From positions 372,001 through 436,000 of the forward strand of contig CAVVZB010000003.1 of assembly GCA_963752695.1 (NCBI GenBank): a DNA stretch of 64,000 bases. The letters are read 5' to 3'. Both the position numbers and the translations under genes were made by a program. This stretch comes from Bog-113 sp963752695 (GTDB lineage: Bacteria; Acidobacteriota; Terriglobia; Bryobacterales; Bryobacteraceae). Below the pieces are notes generated by a model, which saw only the letters and a program-made list of their open reading frames with translations, had not been told where the DNA came from and did not search any database. Shown one piece after another: positions 24,337 through 33,600 of this stretch; the stretch's first letter is position 1; every line of letters starts with the position of its first letter.

Positions 24337-25245
24337 TTGCCCGCAATCAGTATGAAAGAATTGCTCGAAGCCGGCGTTCACTTCGGGCACCAGACCAAGC
24401 GCTGGAATCCGAAAATGAAAGAATACATTTTCGGCGAACGAAACGGTATCTACATCATTGACCTTCAAAAGACGCTGAAACTGTTCAAAGACGCTGCCCG
24501 CTATGTGGGTGAGATGGCCGCCCAAGGCAAGAATGTTTTGTTCGTGGGCACCAAGCGCCAGGCACAGGAAGCCGTAGCCGAAGAAGCCAATCGCTGTCAG
24601 ATGTACTACGTCAACTCCCGCTGGCTCGGCGGACTGCTGACGAACATGACGACCGTTCAGAAGTCGATCAAACGGCTCAAAGAATTGGAGCTGATGTCGA
24701 CCGACGGCGGCTATGAGAAGCGCCCCAAAAAAGAAGTCATCCGCCTGGAACGGGAACGCAAACATCTGGATTCCAACTTGGCTGGCATCAAGGATATGCC
24801 GGGCCTGCCGGACCTGCTGTTTGTGATCGATTCCAATAAAGAAGCGATTGCGGTGAAGGAAGCGCGCCGCCTGGGTATCCCGGTGGTAGCGATCGTGGAC
24901 ACTAATTGCGATCCCGATGAAGTGGATTGGGTGATCCCCGGCAACGACGACGCCCTGCGCGCCATTCGCCTGTTCACCAGCAAAATAGCCGATTCGGTCG
25001 TGGAAGGCCGCGCGCTAGCAACGGAGCAGGATTTCACGCCAGAGAAGCTGATCAGCGACGAAGGCATGGGCGATGAAGCGATGCCCGAATACAACCAGTA
25101 CGTCGACGAAAAGTACGCTGCCCAGATCATGGCGGAAAGCCTGATGGACGACGATCTGCCCTCGTTGTCGACACGGAAGGCACCGGCTACCGAAGCGGCA
25201 TCTGAACCCGCGGCGGAGCATGCTCCGGTAGAAGCCGGCAGCTAG
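24337..25245 (+). CDS. rpsB: 30S ribosomal protein S2
   Basis: Protein of 302 residues from a TTG start at 24337, supported by an AGGAGA ribosome site 7 bases upstream and because S2 proteins begin shortly before 'MKELLEAGVHFGHQTKRWNP'. Other S2 motifs are 'YIIDLQKTLKLFKDAARYVG', 'NVLFVGTKRQAQEAVAEEAN', 'NSRWLGGLLTNMTTVQKSIK' and 'IPVVAIVDTNCDPDEVDWVI'. The body matches the usual 230-260 residues; the C-terminal tail of about 60 residues ('EASEPAAEHAPVEAGS') is acidic and alanine-rich, as in other Acidobacteria. Heads the rpsB-tsf-pyrH-frr cluster. Confidence 0.97.
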   Translation: MPAISMKELLEAGVHFGHQTKRWNPKMKEYIFGERNGIYIIDLQKTLKLFKDAARYVGEMAAQGKNVLFVGTKRQAQEAVAEEANRCQMYYVNSRWLGGLLTNMTTVQKSIKRLKELELMSTDGGYEKRPKKEVIRLERERKHLDSNLAGIKDMPGLPDLLFVIDSNKEAIAVKEARRLGIPVVAIVDTNCDPDEVDWVIPGNDDALRAIRLFTSKIADSVVEGRALATEQDFTPEKLISDEGMGDEAMPEYNQYVDEKYAAQIMAESLMDDDLPSLSTRKAPATEAASEPAAEHAPVEAGS

Positions 25246-25265
25246 TTCCGGTAGCATTGTTCCCG

Positions 25266-25294
25266 GGTGGCGCGTGTTTCTCAACCGCGCCATC
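25266..25294 (+). other. rpsB-tsf intergenic hairpin
   Basis: GGTGGCGCG and CGCGCCATC can form a stem of about nine pairs around an 11-base loop in the 84-base gap between rpsB and tsf. There is no U-run behind it, so it is not a complete terminator; it may lower read-through or protect the rpsB message end. Inference from sequence only. Confidence 0.35.
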
Positions 25295-25329
25295 CAACCC
25301 AAAAGCTCGAAACATAAAGGATACGGACG

Positions 25330-25956
25330 ATGGCAGAGATTTCTGCGCAACAAGTAAAGCAGCTCCGGGAGCGTACCGGCGCCGGAATGATGGAGTGCAA
25401 AAACGCTTTAAAAGAGGCCAAAGGCGATCCGGCCGAGGCCGAGGTCATCCTGCGTAAGAAAGGGATTGCGTCGGCTGCAAAGAAGTCGTCACGCACCACG
25501 CAGCAGGGATTGGTGGCCAGTTACATCCATCCAGGTGGGCAGCTAGGAGTGCTCGTCGAAGTCAACTGCGAGTCGGACTTCGTGGCCCGCACGGAAGATT
25601 TCATCAACTTGTCCCGCGACTTGGCTATGCACATTGCGGCTGCCAATCCGCTCTACTTGCGCAAGGAAGATGTTTCTCCGGAACTGGTGGAGAAGGAAAT
25701 CGAAATCGCGCGTCACCGCGCCGTTAACGAGGGCAAGCCGGAGCGCGCCCACGACGCGATCGTGAAGGGCCGTCTGGACAAATTCTACGAAGAAGTCTGC
25801 CTGATGGAACAGCCGTACGTCAAGGAAAGCACGCACACCATCGACCAGCTGATCAAGATGAAGGTAGCCAAACTCGGCGAAAATATCGTGGTGGCGCGGT
25901 TCACGCGTTTCAAGGTTGGCGACGGCACCGGTCCCGCTGCCCAGCCCGCGGAATAA
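25330..25956 (+). CDS. tsf: elongation factor Ts
   Basis: Protein of 208 residues. The N-terminal UBA-like domain ('AQQVKQLRERTGAGMMECKN', 'ALKEAKGDPAEAEVILRKKG') and the core 'GGQLGVLVEVNCESDFVART' with 'EEVCLMEQPYVKE' are unmistakable. EF-Ts recharges EF-Tu by exchanging GDP for GTP. At 208 residues it is the short form (as in Thermus or cyanobacteria), lacking one half of the duplicated dimerisation core of the 283-residue Escherichia coli protein. It lies between rpsB and pyrH. Confidence 0.97.
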   Translation: MAEISAQQVKQLRERTGAGMMECKNALKEAKGDPAEAEVILRKKGIASAAKKSSRTTQQGLVASYIHPGGQLGVLVEVNCESDFVARTEDFINLSRDLAMHIAAANPLYLRKEDVSPELVEKEIEIARHRAVNEGKPERAHDAIVKGRLDKFYEEVCLMEQPYVKESTHTIDQLIKMKVAKLGENIVVARFTRFKVGDGTGPAAQPAE

Positions 25957-25958
25957 CC

Positions 25959-26666
25959 ATGGCGCGATACCAGCGCATCCTTCTGAAGCTGAGCGGTGAG
26001 GTCATGGCCGGCCCGGCTTCGTTCGGCATCGATCCGGAGCGGGTGAAAGCGCTGGCCGTGGAAGTTGCAGCGATCGCCAAGGAAGATGTCCAGGTGGGAC
26101 TGGTGGTCGGCGGCGGCAATATCTTCCGCGGAGTAGCGCTGGCGGCCAAGAACATGGATCGCGTCACGGGCGATCACATGGGCATGCTCGCCACCGTGAT
26201 CAACTCGCTCGCTTTGCAAGATGCGCTGGAACTGATTGGCGTGCATACACGCGTCATGACCGCTATCGAAATGCACCAGGTCGCTGAACCCTACATCCGG
26301 CGGCGCGCCATCCGGCATCTGGAAAAAGGGCGCGTGGTCATCTTTGCTGCCGGGACAAGCAACCCTTATTTTTCCACCGACACCGCAGCCGTTCTGCGCG
26401 CGCTCGAAATCAAGGCGCAAGTAGTCGCTAAGGCAACCAAGGTGGATGGCGTTTACGACAAAGACCCGATGAAGTTCGCGGACGCGGTCATGTACCCGGA
26501 AGTCAGCTATACCGAAGTCCTCGCCCGCTCACTTGGCGTGATGGACGCCACCTCGATTGCCATGTGCCGCGACAATAAACTTCCCATTATCGTTTTCAAT
26601 TTGAATGTGCCGGGCAATATAATGCGAATGTCGATGGGCGAAACCATCGGCACCGTAATCCGTTAG
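25959..26666 (+). CDS. pyrH: UMP kinase
   Basis: Protein of 235 residues, the usual length, beginning 2 bases after the tsf stop. Amino-acid-kinase fold motifs: 'RILLKLSGEVMAGPASFGID', 'VGLVVGGGNIFRGVALAAKN', 'DHMGMLATVINSLALQDALE', 'AAGTSNPYFSTDTAAVLRAL' and 'KVDGVYDKDPMKFADAVMYP'. PyrH phosphorylates UMP to UDP, feeding pyrimidine nucleotide and UDP-sugar synthesis. Placement between tsf and frr is the standard bacterial order. Confidence 0.97.
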   Translation: MARYQRILLKLSGEVMAGPASFGIDPERVKALAVEVAAIAKEDVQVGLVVGGGNIFRGVALAAKNMDRVTGDHMGMLATVINSLALQDALELIGVHTRVMTAIEMHQVAEPYIRRRAIRHLEKGRVVIFAAGTSNPYFSTDTAAVLRALEIKAQVVAKATKVDGVYDKDPMKFADAVMYPEVSYTEVLARSLGVMDATSIAMCRDNKLPIIVFNLNVPGNIMRMSMGETIGTVIR

Positions 26667-26683
26667 TTTCTTGCACTCTTGCC

Positions 26684-27250
26684 ATGAACTCTGTTAAAGA
26701 AATCGAGACTCAAGCCAAAACCCGCATGGAAAAGGCCGTTGCCGATTTCCAGCATGAACTGGGCACGCTTCGCACCGGCCGCGCGTCGATTAACATCCTC
26801 GACGGCATCCAGGTGGAGTACTACGGAACCCCAACTCCGCTGAATCAACTCGCCAACTTGCATGTTCCCGAGCCGGGCATGATCACTGTGCAGCCCTGGG
26901 ACGTTTCCCAGATCAACGCGATTGAGAAAGCCATTCGCAATTCCGACCTGGGCATCAACCCGGCCAACGACGGCAAGATCATCCGTCTTCCCGTGCCGCC
27001 TCTGAATGAAGAGCGCCGCAAAGAGATAGTGAAGCGTTTGAATGGTATTGCCGAGGAACATCGCGTCGCGGTGCGCAATATCCGGCGGGACGCCAACGAG
27101 CAGGTCAAGAAATTGACCAAAGATAAGAAGATTGCCGAAGACGAAGAGCGGCGCGCGCTCGATGAAACGCAGAAGATGACGGACTCGCAGATGGCCAAGC
27201 TCGACTCCGCCGCGCGGGTGAAAGAAAAAGAGTTGCTCGAGTTCCGATAA
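26684..27250 (+). CDS. frr: ribosome recycling factor
   Basis: Protein of 188 residues, close to the normal 185. Hallmarks are 'TRMEKAVADFQHELGTLRTG', 'RASINILDGIQVEYYGTPTP', 'LNQLANLHVPEPGMITVQPW', 'INPANDGKIIRLPVPPLNEE' and 'RRKEIVKRLNGIAEEHRVAV'. With EF-G it splits the post-termination ribosome. Last gene of the translation cluster; thrB follows after 11 bases and may share the transcript. Confidence 0.97.
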   Translation: MNSVKEIETQAKTRMEKAVADFQHELGTLRTGRASINILDGIQVEYYGTPTPLNQLANLHVPEPGMITVQPWDVSQINAIEKAIRNSDLGINPANDGKIIRLPVPPLNEERRKEIVKRLNGIAEEHRVAVRNIRRDANEQVKKLTKDKKIAEDEERRALDETQKMTDSQMAKLDSAARVKEKELLEFR

Positions 27251-27261
27251 ACCGGAGAGCC

Positions 27262-28164
27262 ATGTCCTCGGCAGTTTTGCGGGTTCCGGCTTCCAGCGCC
27301 AATCTGGGGCCGGGCTTCGACGCGCTGGGCTTGGCGCTTGACCTTTACCTGGAGTGCCGGTTTCGCCTGGCGGAGCGGCTTATTATTCAAGCGTCAGGGT
27401 GCGATGCAAGCTTCATACCGGTCGGGCCAGACAATCTCATCTGGAAGACTGCTCTCGAAGTTGCCGCGCATGTAGGCAGGCCGCTTCCCCCCATCGAGCT
27501 GGAAATAAGAAACGCGATTCCCCTTGGAAAAGGGCTGGGTTCCAGTGCGGCGGCGCTGACTGCCGGGGTGGTGATCGCTGATCGCATTCTGGGCCTCGCC
27601 TGGACGCGCGAGCAGATTCTGGATCAAGCAGCGCAAATGGAAGGGCACCCCGATAACGTCGCTGCCTGTGTGTTGGGCGGTGTTGCGGTGAGCGCCATTG
27701 ACGATTCCGGTTGTGCCTGCGCCATTCGCCTGGAATTACCGGCGCAATGCGACCTCGCCATCTTGATTCCCGACTTTGTTCTTCCTACGTCCGAATCGCG
27801 CGCGGTGCTGCCGCAGACTTATCCGCGGCATGATGTCGTGTTTAACCTGCAGCGCGCCGGTCTTCTGGTGGCGGCGCTTGCAACCGGCAGATCGGACACC
27901 CTACGCACGGCGCTGTGCGACCGTCTGCACCAACCCTTTCGCGCGCCGCTGGTCCCGGGCTTGGAAGAACTGCTGGCATGGCGACACTCCGGCCTATACG
28001 GCTGCGTATTGAGCGGAGCGGGGCCCTCGGTGTTGATTTTTCACGAGCGCGGCAACAGCGGCGCTCTTGCTGGCGTGGAGGCAATCCTGAAGCGGCACGG
28101 CGTGTTAGCACAGGCTCTGCCCATCGGCGTGGCGAAAGAGGGATACACGCTAACCGGGAACTGA
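27262..28164 (+). CDS. thrB: homoserine kinase
   Basis: GHMP kinase of 300 residues. It begins 'MSSAVLRVPASSANLGPGFD', has the ATP-binding glycine loop 'IPLGKGLGSSAAALTAG' at about residues 92-108, the 'GHPDNVAACVLGGVAVS' block and the C-terminal 'YGCVLSGAGPSVLIF'. ThrB phosphorylates L-homoserine on the way to threonine. No thrA or thrC is beside it; instead it trails frr by 11 bases with a GGAGAG ribosome site, so it is probably expressed from the translation cluster. The length and all three motifs fit ThrB rather than other GHMP kinases. Confidence 0.93.
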   Translation: MSSAVLRVPASSANLGPGFDALGLALDLYLECRFRLAERLIIQASGCDASFIPVGPDNLIWKTALEVAAHVGRPLPPIELEIRNAIPLGKGLGSSAAALTAGVVIADRILGLAWTREQILDQAAQMEGHPDNVAACVLGGVAVSAIDDSGCACAIRLELPAQCDLAILIPDFVLPTSESRAVLPQTYPRHDVVFNLQRAGLLVAALATGRSDTLRTALCDRLHQPFRAPLVPGLEELLAWRHSGLYGCVLSGAGPSVLIFHERGNSGALAGVEAILKRHGVLAQALPIGVAKEGYTLTGN

Positions 28165-28241
28165 TCGTTAATCAGTCCGGGTTCACCGCTTGTGCGTTGC
28201 CTTATATGTTTATAATCCCCAAGCTAATCTGAATTGCTTGG

Positions 28242-28568
28242 TCAACCTGCCGCATGGTTTCCGGATTCACTTGGCCAATTACGTTTGATCAGTCGCAGCT
28301 TGTCAATCGACCGGATCTGGTTTAGGGCGACTGCCGACTGCACGGGAAGCCCGGTTTCATCCGATTCGAGAATGACGTCAGTTGGAAACGTGGGAATCTC
28401 GAACTTGGAGGTTATCGCGGCAACGATGGTAATCGGGGAGTAACGATTTGAAATATCGTTTCGAATAACCAAGGCTGGTCGAGACTTTTGGATCTCGGCT
28501 CCGATGGTTGGATCGAAGTTGACCAGAAATATCTCGCCCCGGCGAAGGAAGCCTACTTTAGTTAGCCG
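28242..28568 (-). pseudogene. MazF/PemK-type toxin frame without a normal start codon
   Basis: The minus-strand frame reads 'LRRGEIFLVNFDPTIGAEIQ', 'KSRPALVIRNDISNRYSPIT', 'IVAAITSKFEI', 'GLPVQSAVALNQIRSIDKLR'. This is a full-length MazF/PemK mRNA-endonuclease pattern (about 101 residues), including the N-terminal RGEI and the S-R-P-A motif. But the codon where the start belongs (28547-28545) is CTT, and no ATG, GTG or TTG exists upstream before the stop at 28571; the first usable start, TTG at 28472, would remove the catalytic N-terminus. I see no convincing antitoxin gene upstream. So this is either an inactivated toxin or one with an unusual start. Confidence 0.6.
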
Positions 28569-28672
28569 TCACCCCCGAATGCTTCTGCGGAAACGACCGC
28601 TCCGTAACTCTCTGAAGGCGCGCCACGTCCCTGTAGTATGCTTGAGGATCGAATACCCTCAGAGGTGCGTAT

Positions 28673-29818
28673 ATGCTCTTTCGTTTGAAGAATTTGGCCC
28701 TGTCCGCCGTCGTCCTTTCGCTGTTTGCGGGTGCAGTTCTGGCGCAGGTTACATCCGTGGAAGGTCAGGTGTCCGGCGAAGATGGGCAGCCTGTAAAAGG
28801 CGCTTCCATTATTTTTGACCGGACCGATATCAAAGGTCACTATGAAGTCAAGACCGATAAGAAAGGTCACTTCGGCCATTACGGCCTTCCCATCGGCACC
28901 TACAACGTCAGCCTCCAGATCGATGGCGCGGTGAAGGATAAGCTGAACGGCGTCAAAACGCACCCGGGCGATCCGATCATCGAGAACTTCGATCTAAAGA
29001 AATCGGTGGCCCAGACCAAACAGCTGCAACAGGCCGTCGCAACTGGCACCCTGACCAAGGAACAGGAACGCGGCATGACGGCCGAGCAGAAGGCGGCCTT
29101 CGATAAGACGAACAAGGAAAATGAAGGGCGCATTGCCAAGAACAAGGCGCTGAACGATGCCTATGGCGCTGGCAAAGCGGCGCTCGACGCCAAGAACTAC
29201 GACGACGCCATCACCAATTTCAATAAAGCGGCCGAGATGGATGCCACCCAGCCGGTGATCTTCTCGCAAATGGCGAACGCCTATGAAGGCGCTGCGATAG
29301 CGAAGCCGGCCGAAGCCACCGCGATGCGCGAAAAAGAGTTCGACGCCTGGAAAAAAGCCATCGCTTTGAAGCCCGATGAGTCGGCCTACTACAACAATTA
29401 CGCTTTGGCGCTTGGCCGTTCCAAGAATATTCCCGACGCGCAGACGAACATCGAAAAAGCTGCTCAGCTCGACCCGCCCAATGCAGGCAAGTATTACTTC
29501 AACCTTGGCGCACTTCTCATGAACAGCGGTCAGGCGGAATCGGCTTGCGGCACGTTCAAGAAGGCCATCGATTCCGATCCCAATTATGCCGATGCGCAAT
29601 ACCAATACGGAATCTGTCTCGTCGGCAAGGCCAAAACGGATAAAGAAGGGAAGGTAATTCCGCCCGAGGGCACAGTGGAAGCGTTCCAGAAATATCTGCA
29701 GTTGAAGCCGGATGGCAAAGATGCGGACGCGGCTAAAGCGATGCTAGCTTCCATGCAGGGCGCTGTCACGACCGAGTATGTAAATCCGGACGCGAAGAAA
29801 TCCACGAAGAAAAAGTAG
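28673..29818 (+). CDS. exported TPR protein with carboxypeptidase-regulatory-like domain
   Basis: Protein of 381 residues from an ATG preceded by an AGAGG ribosome site. A signal peptide (residues 1-25, ending 'GAVLAQ') is followed by a beta-sandwich of the carboxypeptidase-regulatory type (about 27-105: 'VEGQVSGEDGQPVKGASIIF', 'GLPIGTYNVSLQIDG'), a helical linker and at least four TPR units ('GKAALDAKNYDDAITNFNKA', 'YYNNYALALGRSKNIPDAQT', 'YYFNLGALLMNSGQAESACG'). The C-terminus is lysine-rich (KKSTKKK). Such proteins are very common in Acidobacteria and probably act in the envelope; binding partner unknown. Confidence 0.85.
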   Translation: MLFRLKNLALSAVVLSLFAGAVLAQVTSVEGQVSGEDGQPVKGASIIFDRTDIKGHYEVKTDKKGHFGHYGLPIGTYNVSLQIDGAVKDKLNGVKTHPGDPIIENFDLKKSVAQTKQLQQAVATGTLTKEQERGMTAEQKAAFDKTNKENEGRIAKNKALNDAYGAGKAALDAKNYDDAITNFNKAAEMDATQPVIFSQMANAYEGAAIAKPAEATAMREKEFDAWKKAIALKPDESAYYNNYALALGRSKNIPDAQTNIEKAAQLDPPNAGKYYFNLGALLMNSGQAESACGTFKKAIDSDPNYADAQYQYGICLVGKAKTDKEGKVIPPEGTVEAFQKYLQLKPDGKDADAAKAMLASMQGAVTTEYVNPDAKKSTKKK

Positions 29819-29872
29819 TTGCCGCAGAATGGGTTTCCGGTCGGATCCCGGCTGGTTGCTCAAGGAGCCCCG

Positions 29873-30217
29873 ATGTTTCGTTATGTGTTCGAGTTGCTGT
29901 CCGCGCTTTTTGTCTTTGGGCTGATCCGCGCAATCGTTTCGGCGGTCGGGCGCGCAGTGGCTAATAGTGGTTCCGTCCCGAATCCCGCTTATCGCGGAGC
30001 GCAAGCTGCGGCTAACCCGGACGCGCCGGAAATGCGAGAAGCGGGCGAGCTGCGGAAAGATCCCGTTTGCGGAACCTTCGTCGCCATGAATACTCCGCAC
30101 AGCACCATCATCGATGGCAAGACAAGTTACTTCTGCTCCAGGGAGTGCCGCGACCTCTACAAGTCAGGACGGAACACGAACAGTCAATGGCAAAAGAGTA
30201 CAGCCGGGCGGAGTTGA
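29873..30217 (+). CDS. YHS-domain membrane-anchored protein
   Basis: Protein of 114 residues starting at the ATG at 29873 with an AAGGAG site before it. A hydrophobic N-terminus ('YVFELLSALFVFGLIRAIVS') is a membrane anchor; the C-terminal part is a YHS domain ('RKDPVCGTFVAMNTPHSTII', 'GKTSYFCSRECRDLYK') with two Cys pairs of the metal-binding kind seen in heavy-metal ATPases and toluene monooxygenase-linked proteins. Metal binding is expected, function unknown. The next gene, rfaE2, starts 30 bases before this one ends, in another frame. Confidence 0.85.
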   Translation: MFRYVFELLSALFVFGLIRAIVSAVGRAVANSGSVPNPAYRGAQAAANPDAPEMREAGELRKDPVCGTFVAMNTPHSTIIDGKTSYFCSRECRDLYKSGRNTNSQWQKSTAGRS

Positions 30218-30654
30218 TTACTGCGCGCGCTTCCTGGAAAAGGCGCGGCCTCAAAGTCGTATTCACCAACGGTTGTTATGACCTTCTGCACCCTGGTCAC
30301 GTCCGCCTATTAGAACAAGCTCGAAGTTTAGGTGATGTGCTCGTGCTCGCGCTCAACACCGATGCCAGCGTCAGGCGTTACAAAGGCCCGCAACGGCCGC
30401 TGCTGCCGGAATCCGATCGAGTAACGGTCGCGCTTGCGCTCGGAGCCGTAGACGCTGTGACGCTGTTCGATGAAGATACTCCTCGCGAACTCATCGCCGA
30501 ACTGCTTCCCGACGTGCTAATCAAAGGCGCCGATTGGGCGCATTTCATCGCCGGCCGTGAAGAAGTAGAAGCTTCGGGTGGCGTGGTTCAGGCGTTGGCG
30601 CTGGAACCGGGCTACTCCACTACGGGCATCGTCGAAACCATCCTGGCGCTTTAA
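30187..30654 (+). CDS. rfaE2: D-glycero-beta-D-manno-heptose 1-phosphate adenylyltransferase (RfaE2 domain)
   Basis: Protein of 155 residues from the ATG at 30187 ('MAKEYSRAELITARASWKRR'), inside the end of the YHS gene. It is the stand-alone nucleotidyltransferase half of HldE: 'KVVFTNGCYDLLHPGHVRLL' with the HPGH catalytic motif, 'LVLALNTDASVRRYKGPQRP', 'ESDRVTVALALGAVDAVTLF' and 'KGADW'. It makes ADP-glycero-manno-heptose for the LPS core. The kinase half (RfaE1) is not nearby. Followed 2 bases later by mfd, suggesting a shared transcript rather than pathway linkage. Confidence 0.92.
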   Translation: MAKEYSRAELITARASWKRRGLKVVFTNGCYDLLHPGHVRLLEQARSLGDVLVLALNTDASVRRYKGPQRPLLPESDRVTVALALGAVDAVTLFDEDTPRELIAELLPDVLIKGADWAHFIAGREEVEASGGVVQALALEPGYSTTGIVETILAL

Positions 30655-30656
30655 CG

Positions 30657-33600
30657 TTGTTTCATCCATCCATTCGCGAGTTGTTCAGCAACCTGAGCCG
30701 CCATGCGACTTTCCAGGAGTTGGTGCGGCGTCTTAACACGAAGTCCGATGAGCGCGTCAGCTTATCCGGGCTAACCGCAACGGCCAAAGCGCTGTACGTC
30801 GTATTGCTCCATCAGCTCACGGAGCGACCGCTGCTGGTGGTCACTGACGGATCCCGGCAGGCCGAAGCGCTTTGCGAATCCATCAGCACCTTCTTCCACA
30901 TCCTCATGCCGTCAGAAGATCGCGGCACGCCCATGCTTCTACCCGCCTTGGACGTGGTTCCGGGACAGGGCATGTCACCCCACGCCGAAATTCTGGAGAG
31001 TCGCGCTTCGGGACTTTGGAAACTGGCGACCCGGCGCGTGCCCATCACTATTACGCCGATTGCTTCCGCCCTGCTTCGCGTGGAGCCCGCTTCGTTCTAT
31101 CGCCAGCTTGCTCTCACAATCCGGCCTGGAGAGGAGATCGAGCAGTCCGCCCTGTTGGGGCATTTGGAAAGCATCGGATACGAAAAACGCGAACCGGTGG
31201 AACTGGTGGGCGAGTATTCCGTACGCGGCGGCATCATCGACGTATTCTCGCCCGGGGCGAAGCCCGTCCGTATCGAGATGTTCGGCGATGAGATCGAATC
31301 CATTCGCCGCTTCGAGGTGGAATCGCAGCGATCGGTCTTAAAGGTCAGCGAGTGCACCCTGCTGCCCTTGACGGAATACCAGCAGTCGCGGGCACTGCTC
31401 GCCGATCTGGCGGAAAAACTGCGCGATGTTGGCATGCCCTCGCGCGAGCTTCCCCTCGATGGCTCGCCGTTCGCCGGCTGGGAGTTGCTGGTCCCACTGG
31501 TTCGCGAACGCTCCAGCGATCTGTTCTCGCTCTCGGACCGTCCCATCGTCATTTGGGATGAGCCGGAACTCACGCGCTCGGCCGCCGACCGCTTCTGGAA
31601 AAGGTTGAGCGATCCCGAGCGCCCGTCCTGGTGTCCGCCCGATCTTGTCTTCCGTACTTACGAAGATATCCGCGCCCTCTCGCGCCGCTTCACCGAATTG
31701 GATCTCCGGGAACTGGACGTAACCGGAGGCGCGGACGCGCTGCACATCTCCACTCGCTTACCCACGGCATTTCACGGCAACATGGCCGGGGTTATTGCGG
31801 AAGCTCGCAATCTGGTCGAAGCCGGTCAGCGCGTCGCTTTCTTCGGCGCAACTGCCGGCGAAGTAGAACGCGTCGCCGATATCTTTCACGAATACAGCGT
31901 CCCCTATCAACTCGGATTAGAGCAATCGACAACCGCACCGGAGTACCTGGCTCAGCGCGCCTATATGGCCGGCAACTTCGCGAGCATCTTCCTGATCCAG
32001 GGCCGCATCGCGCGTGGCGCCGTGCTTCCGGAGTCGCAGCTCTCGATCTTCGGGTCTGAAGACTTGTTCGATGCCTCCGCGCTAGTCGCCAAGCCCAGCG
32101 GGTCACAACTGCTCAGCACGTTTTCCAGTGACAACTTCGACCTGAAGCCGGGCGACTTCGTGGTCCATGCCGATCACGGTGTGGCGCAGTTCCTGGGGCT
32201 CCGCGAAATTTCGCAAGGTGATGCCCAGGGCGATTACATGTTGCTCGAGTACGCGGGCGGCAGCAAACTCTACGTTCCTCTCACGCGCATGGATCTAATC
32301 CAGCGCTTCCGTGCGGCGGGCGACGCCAAGCCCCAACTCGACCGCATGGGCGGCGCCACTTGGGATCGCACCAAGACTCGCGTCAAAGCCAAAATGCGCG
32401 ATATGGCCGAGGAACTTCTTAAGCTATACGCTCAGCGCAGAATGGCCGGCGGATTCGCGTATTCGGCCGATTCAAACTGGCAGCGCGAGTTCGAAGACGC
32501 CTTCGAATACACCGAGACACGTGATCAGAAATCGGCCATCGCGGATATCAAACGCGATATGGAATCGGAACAGCCCATGGATCGTCTGCTGTGCGGCGAC
32601 GTCGGCTTCGGCAAGACCGAGGTGGTGATGCGGGCCGCGTTCAAAGCTCTTGGCGATGGGAAACAAGTGGCGGTGCTCGCCCCTACCACTGTGTTGAGCT
32701 TTCAGCATTTTGAGACGTTTAAGAAGCGCTTCCAGTCCTTTCCGGTCCGCATCGATATGTTCAATCGCTTCCGCTCCCCCAAGGAGCTGAAAGCGTCTCT
32801 CGCCGATTTGGAAGAGGGCAAAGTGGACGTCGCCGTGGGCACTCATCGTTTGCTCTCGCAGGATGTGAAGTTCAAAGATTTGGGAATAGTGATCGTTGAC
32901 GAGGAACAGCGCTTTGGTGTCAAACACAAGGAGCGCTTGAAGCAGCTGAAGCAAAGCGTGGACGTGCTTGCCATGAGCGCCACGCCGATCCCGCGCACGC
33001 TTCACATGTCGTTGTTAGGCCTGCGGGATATGTCGGTGATCGAGACGCCACCCAAAGACCGGCTTGCCATCCAGACCGTCGTGGCGCCGTTCGATCCCGG
33101 CCTGATTCAGTCGGCGATCGAGCTGGAACTTGGCCGCGGCGGGCAGGTTTACTTCGTCCACAATCGCGTGGAATCCATTTGGGCGCGGGCGGCCATGATT
33201 CAGGAGCTTGCACCCAACGCCAAGATCGGTGTCGGTCACGGGCAACTTGGTGAAGCAGAACTGGAGAAGGCCATGTTCGGCTTCATGCGCCACGACTACG
33301 ACATCTTCGTCTCAACCACCATCGTCGAGAACGGCCTCGATATTCCGCTCGCTAACACCATCGTCATTGAAGATGCGCAGCGCTACGGCCTCAGCGAGCT
33401 CTATCAATTGCGAGGTCGCGTGGGCCGCTCCAATCGTAGAGCTTATGCCTATCTGCTGGTTCCGGCGGATACGGAACTAACCGAAATCGCGCGTAAGCGT
33501 TTGGCTGCGCTGAAGGAATTTAGCGACCTTGGCGCAGGCTTCAAAATAGCCGCCTTGGATTTGGAATTGCGCGGCGCTGGGAACCTGCTTGGCGGTGAGC

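Noticed and set aside
28562..28963. possible antitoxin gene upstream of the MazF-like frame
   Set aside because: The 133-codon minus-strand frame overlaps the exported TPR gene and has no antitoxin resemblance; no other frame there is convincing.
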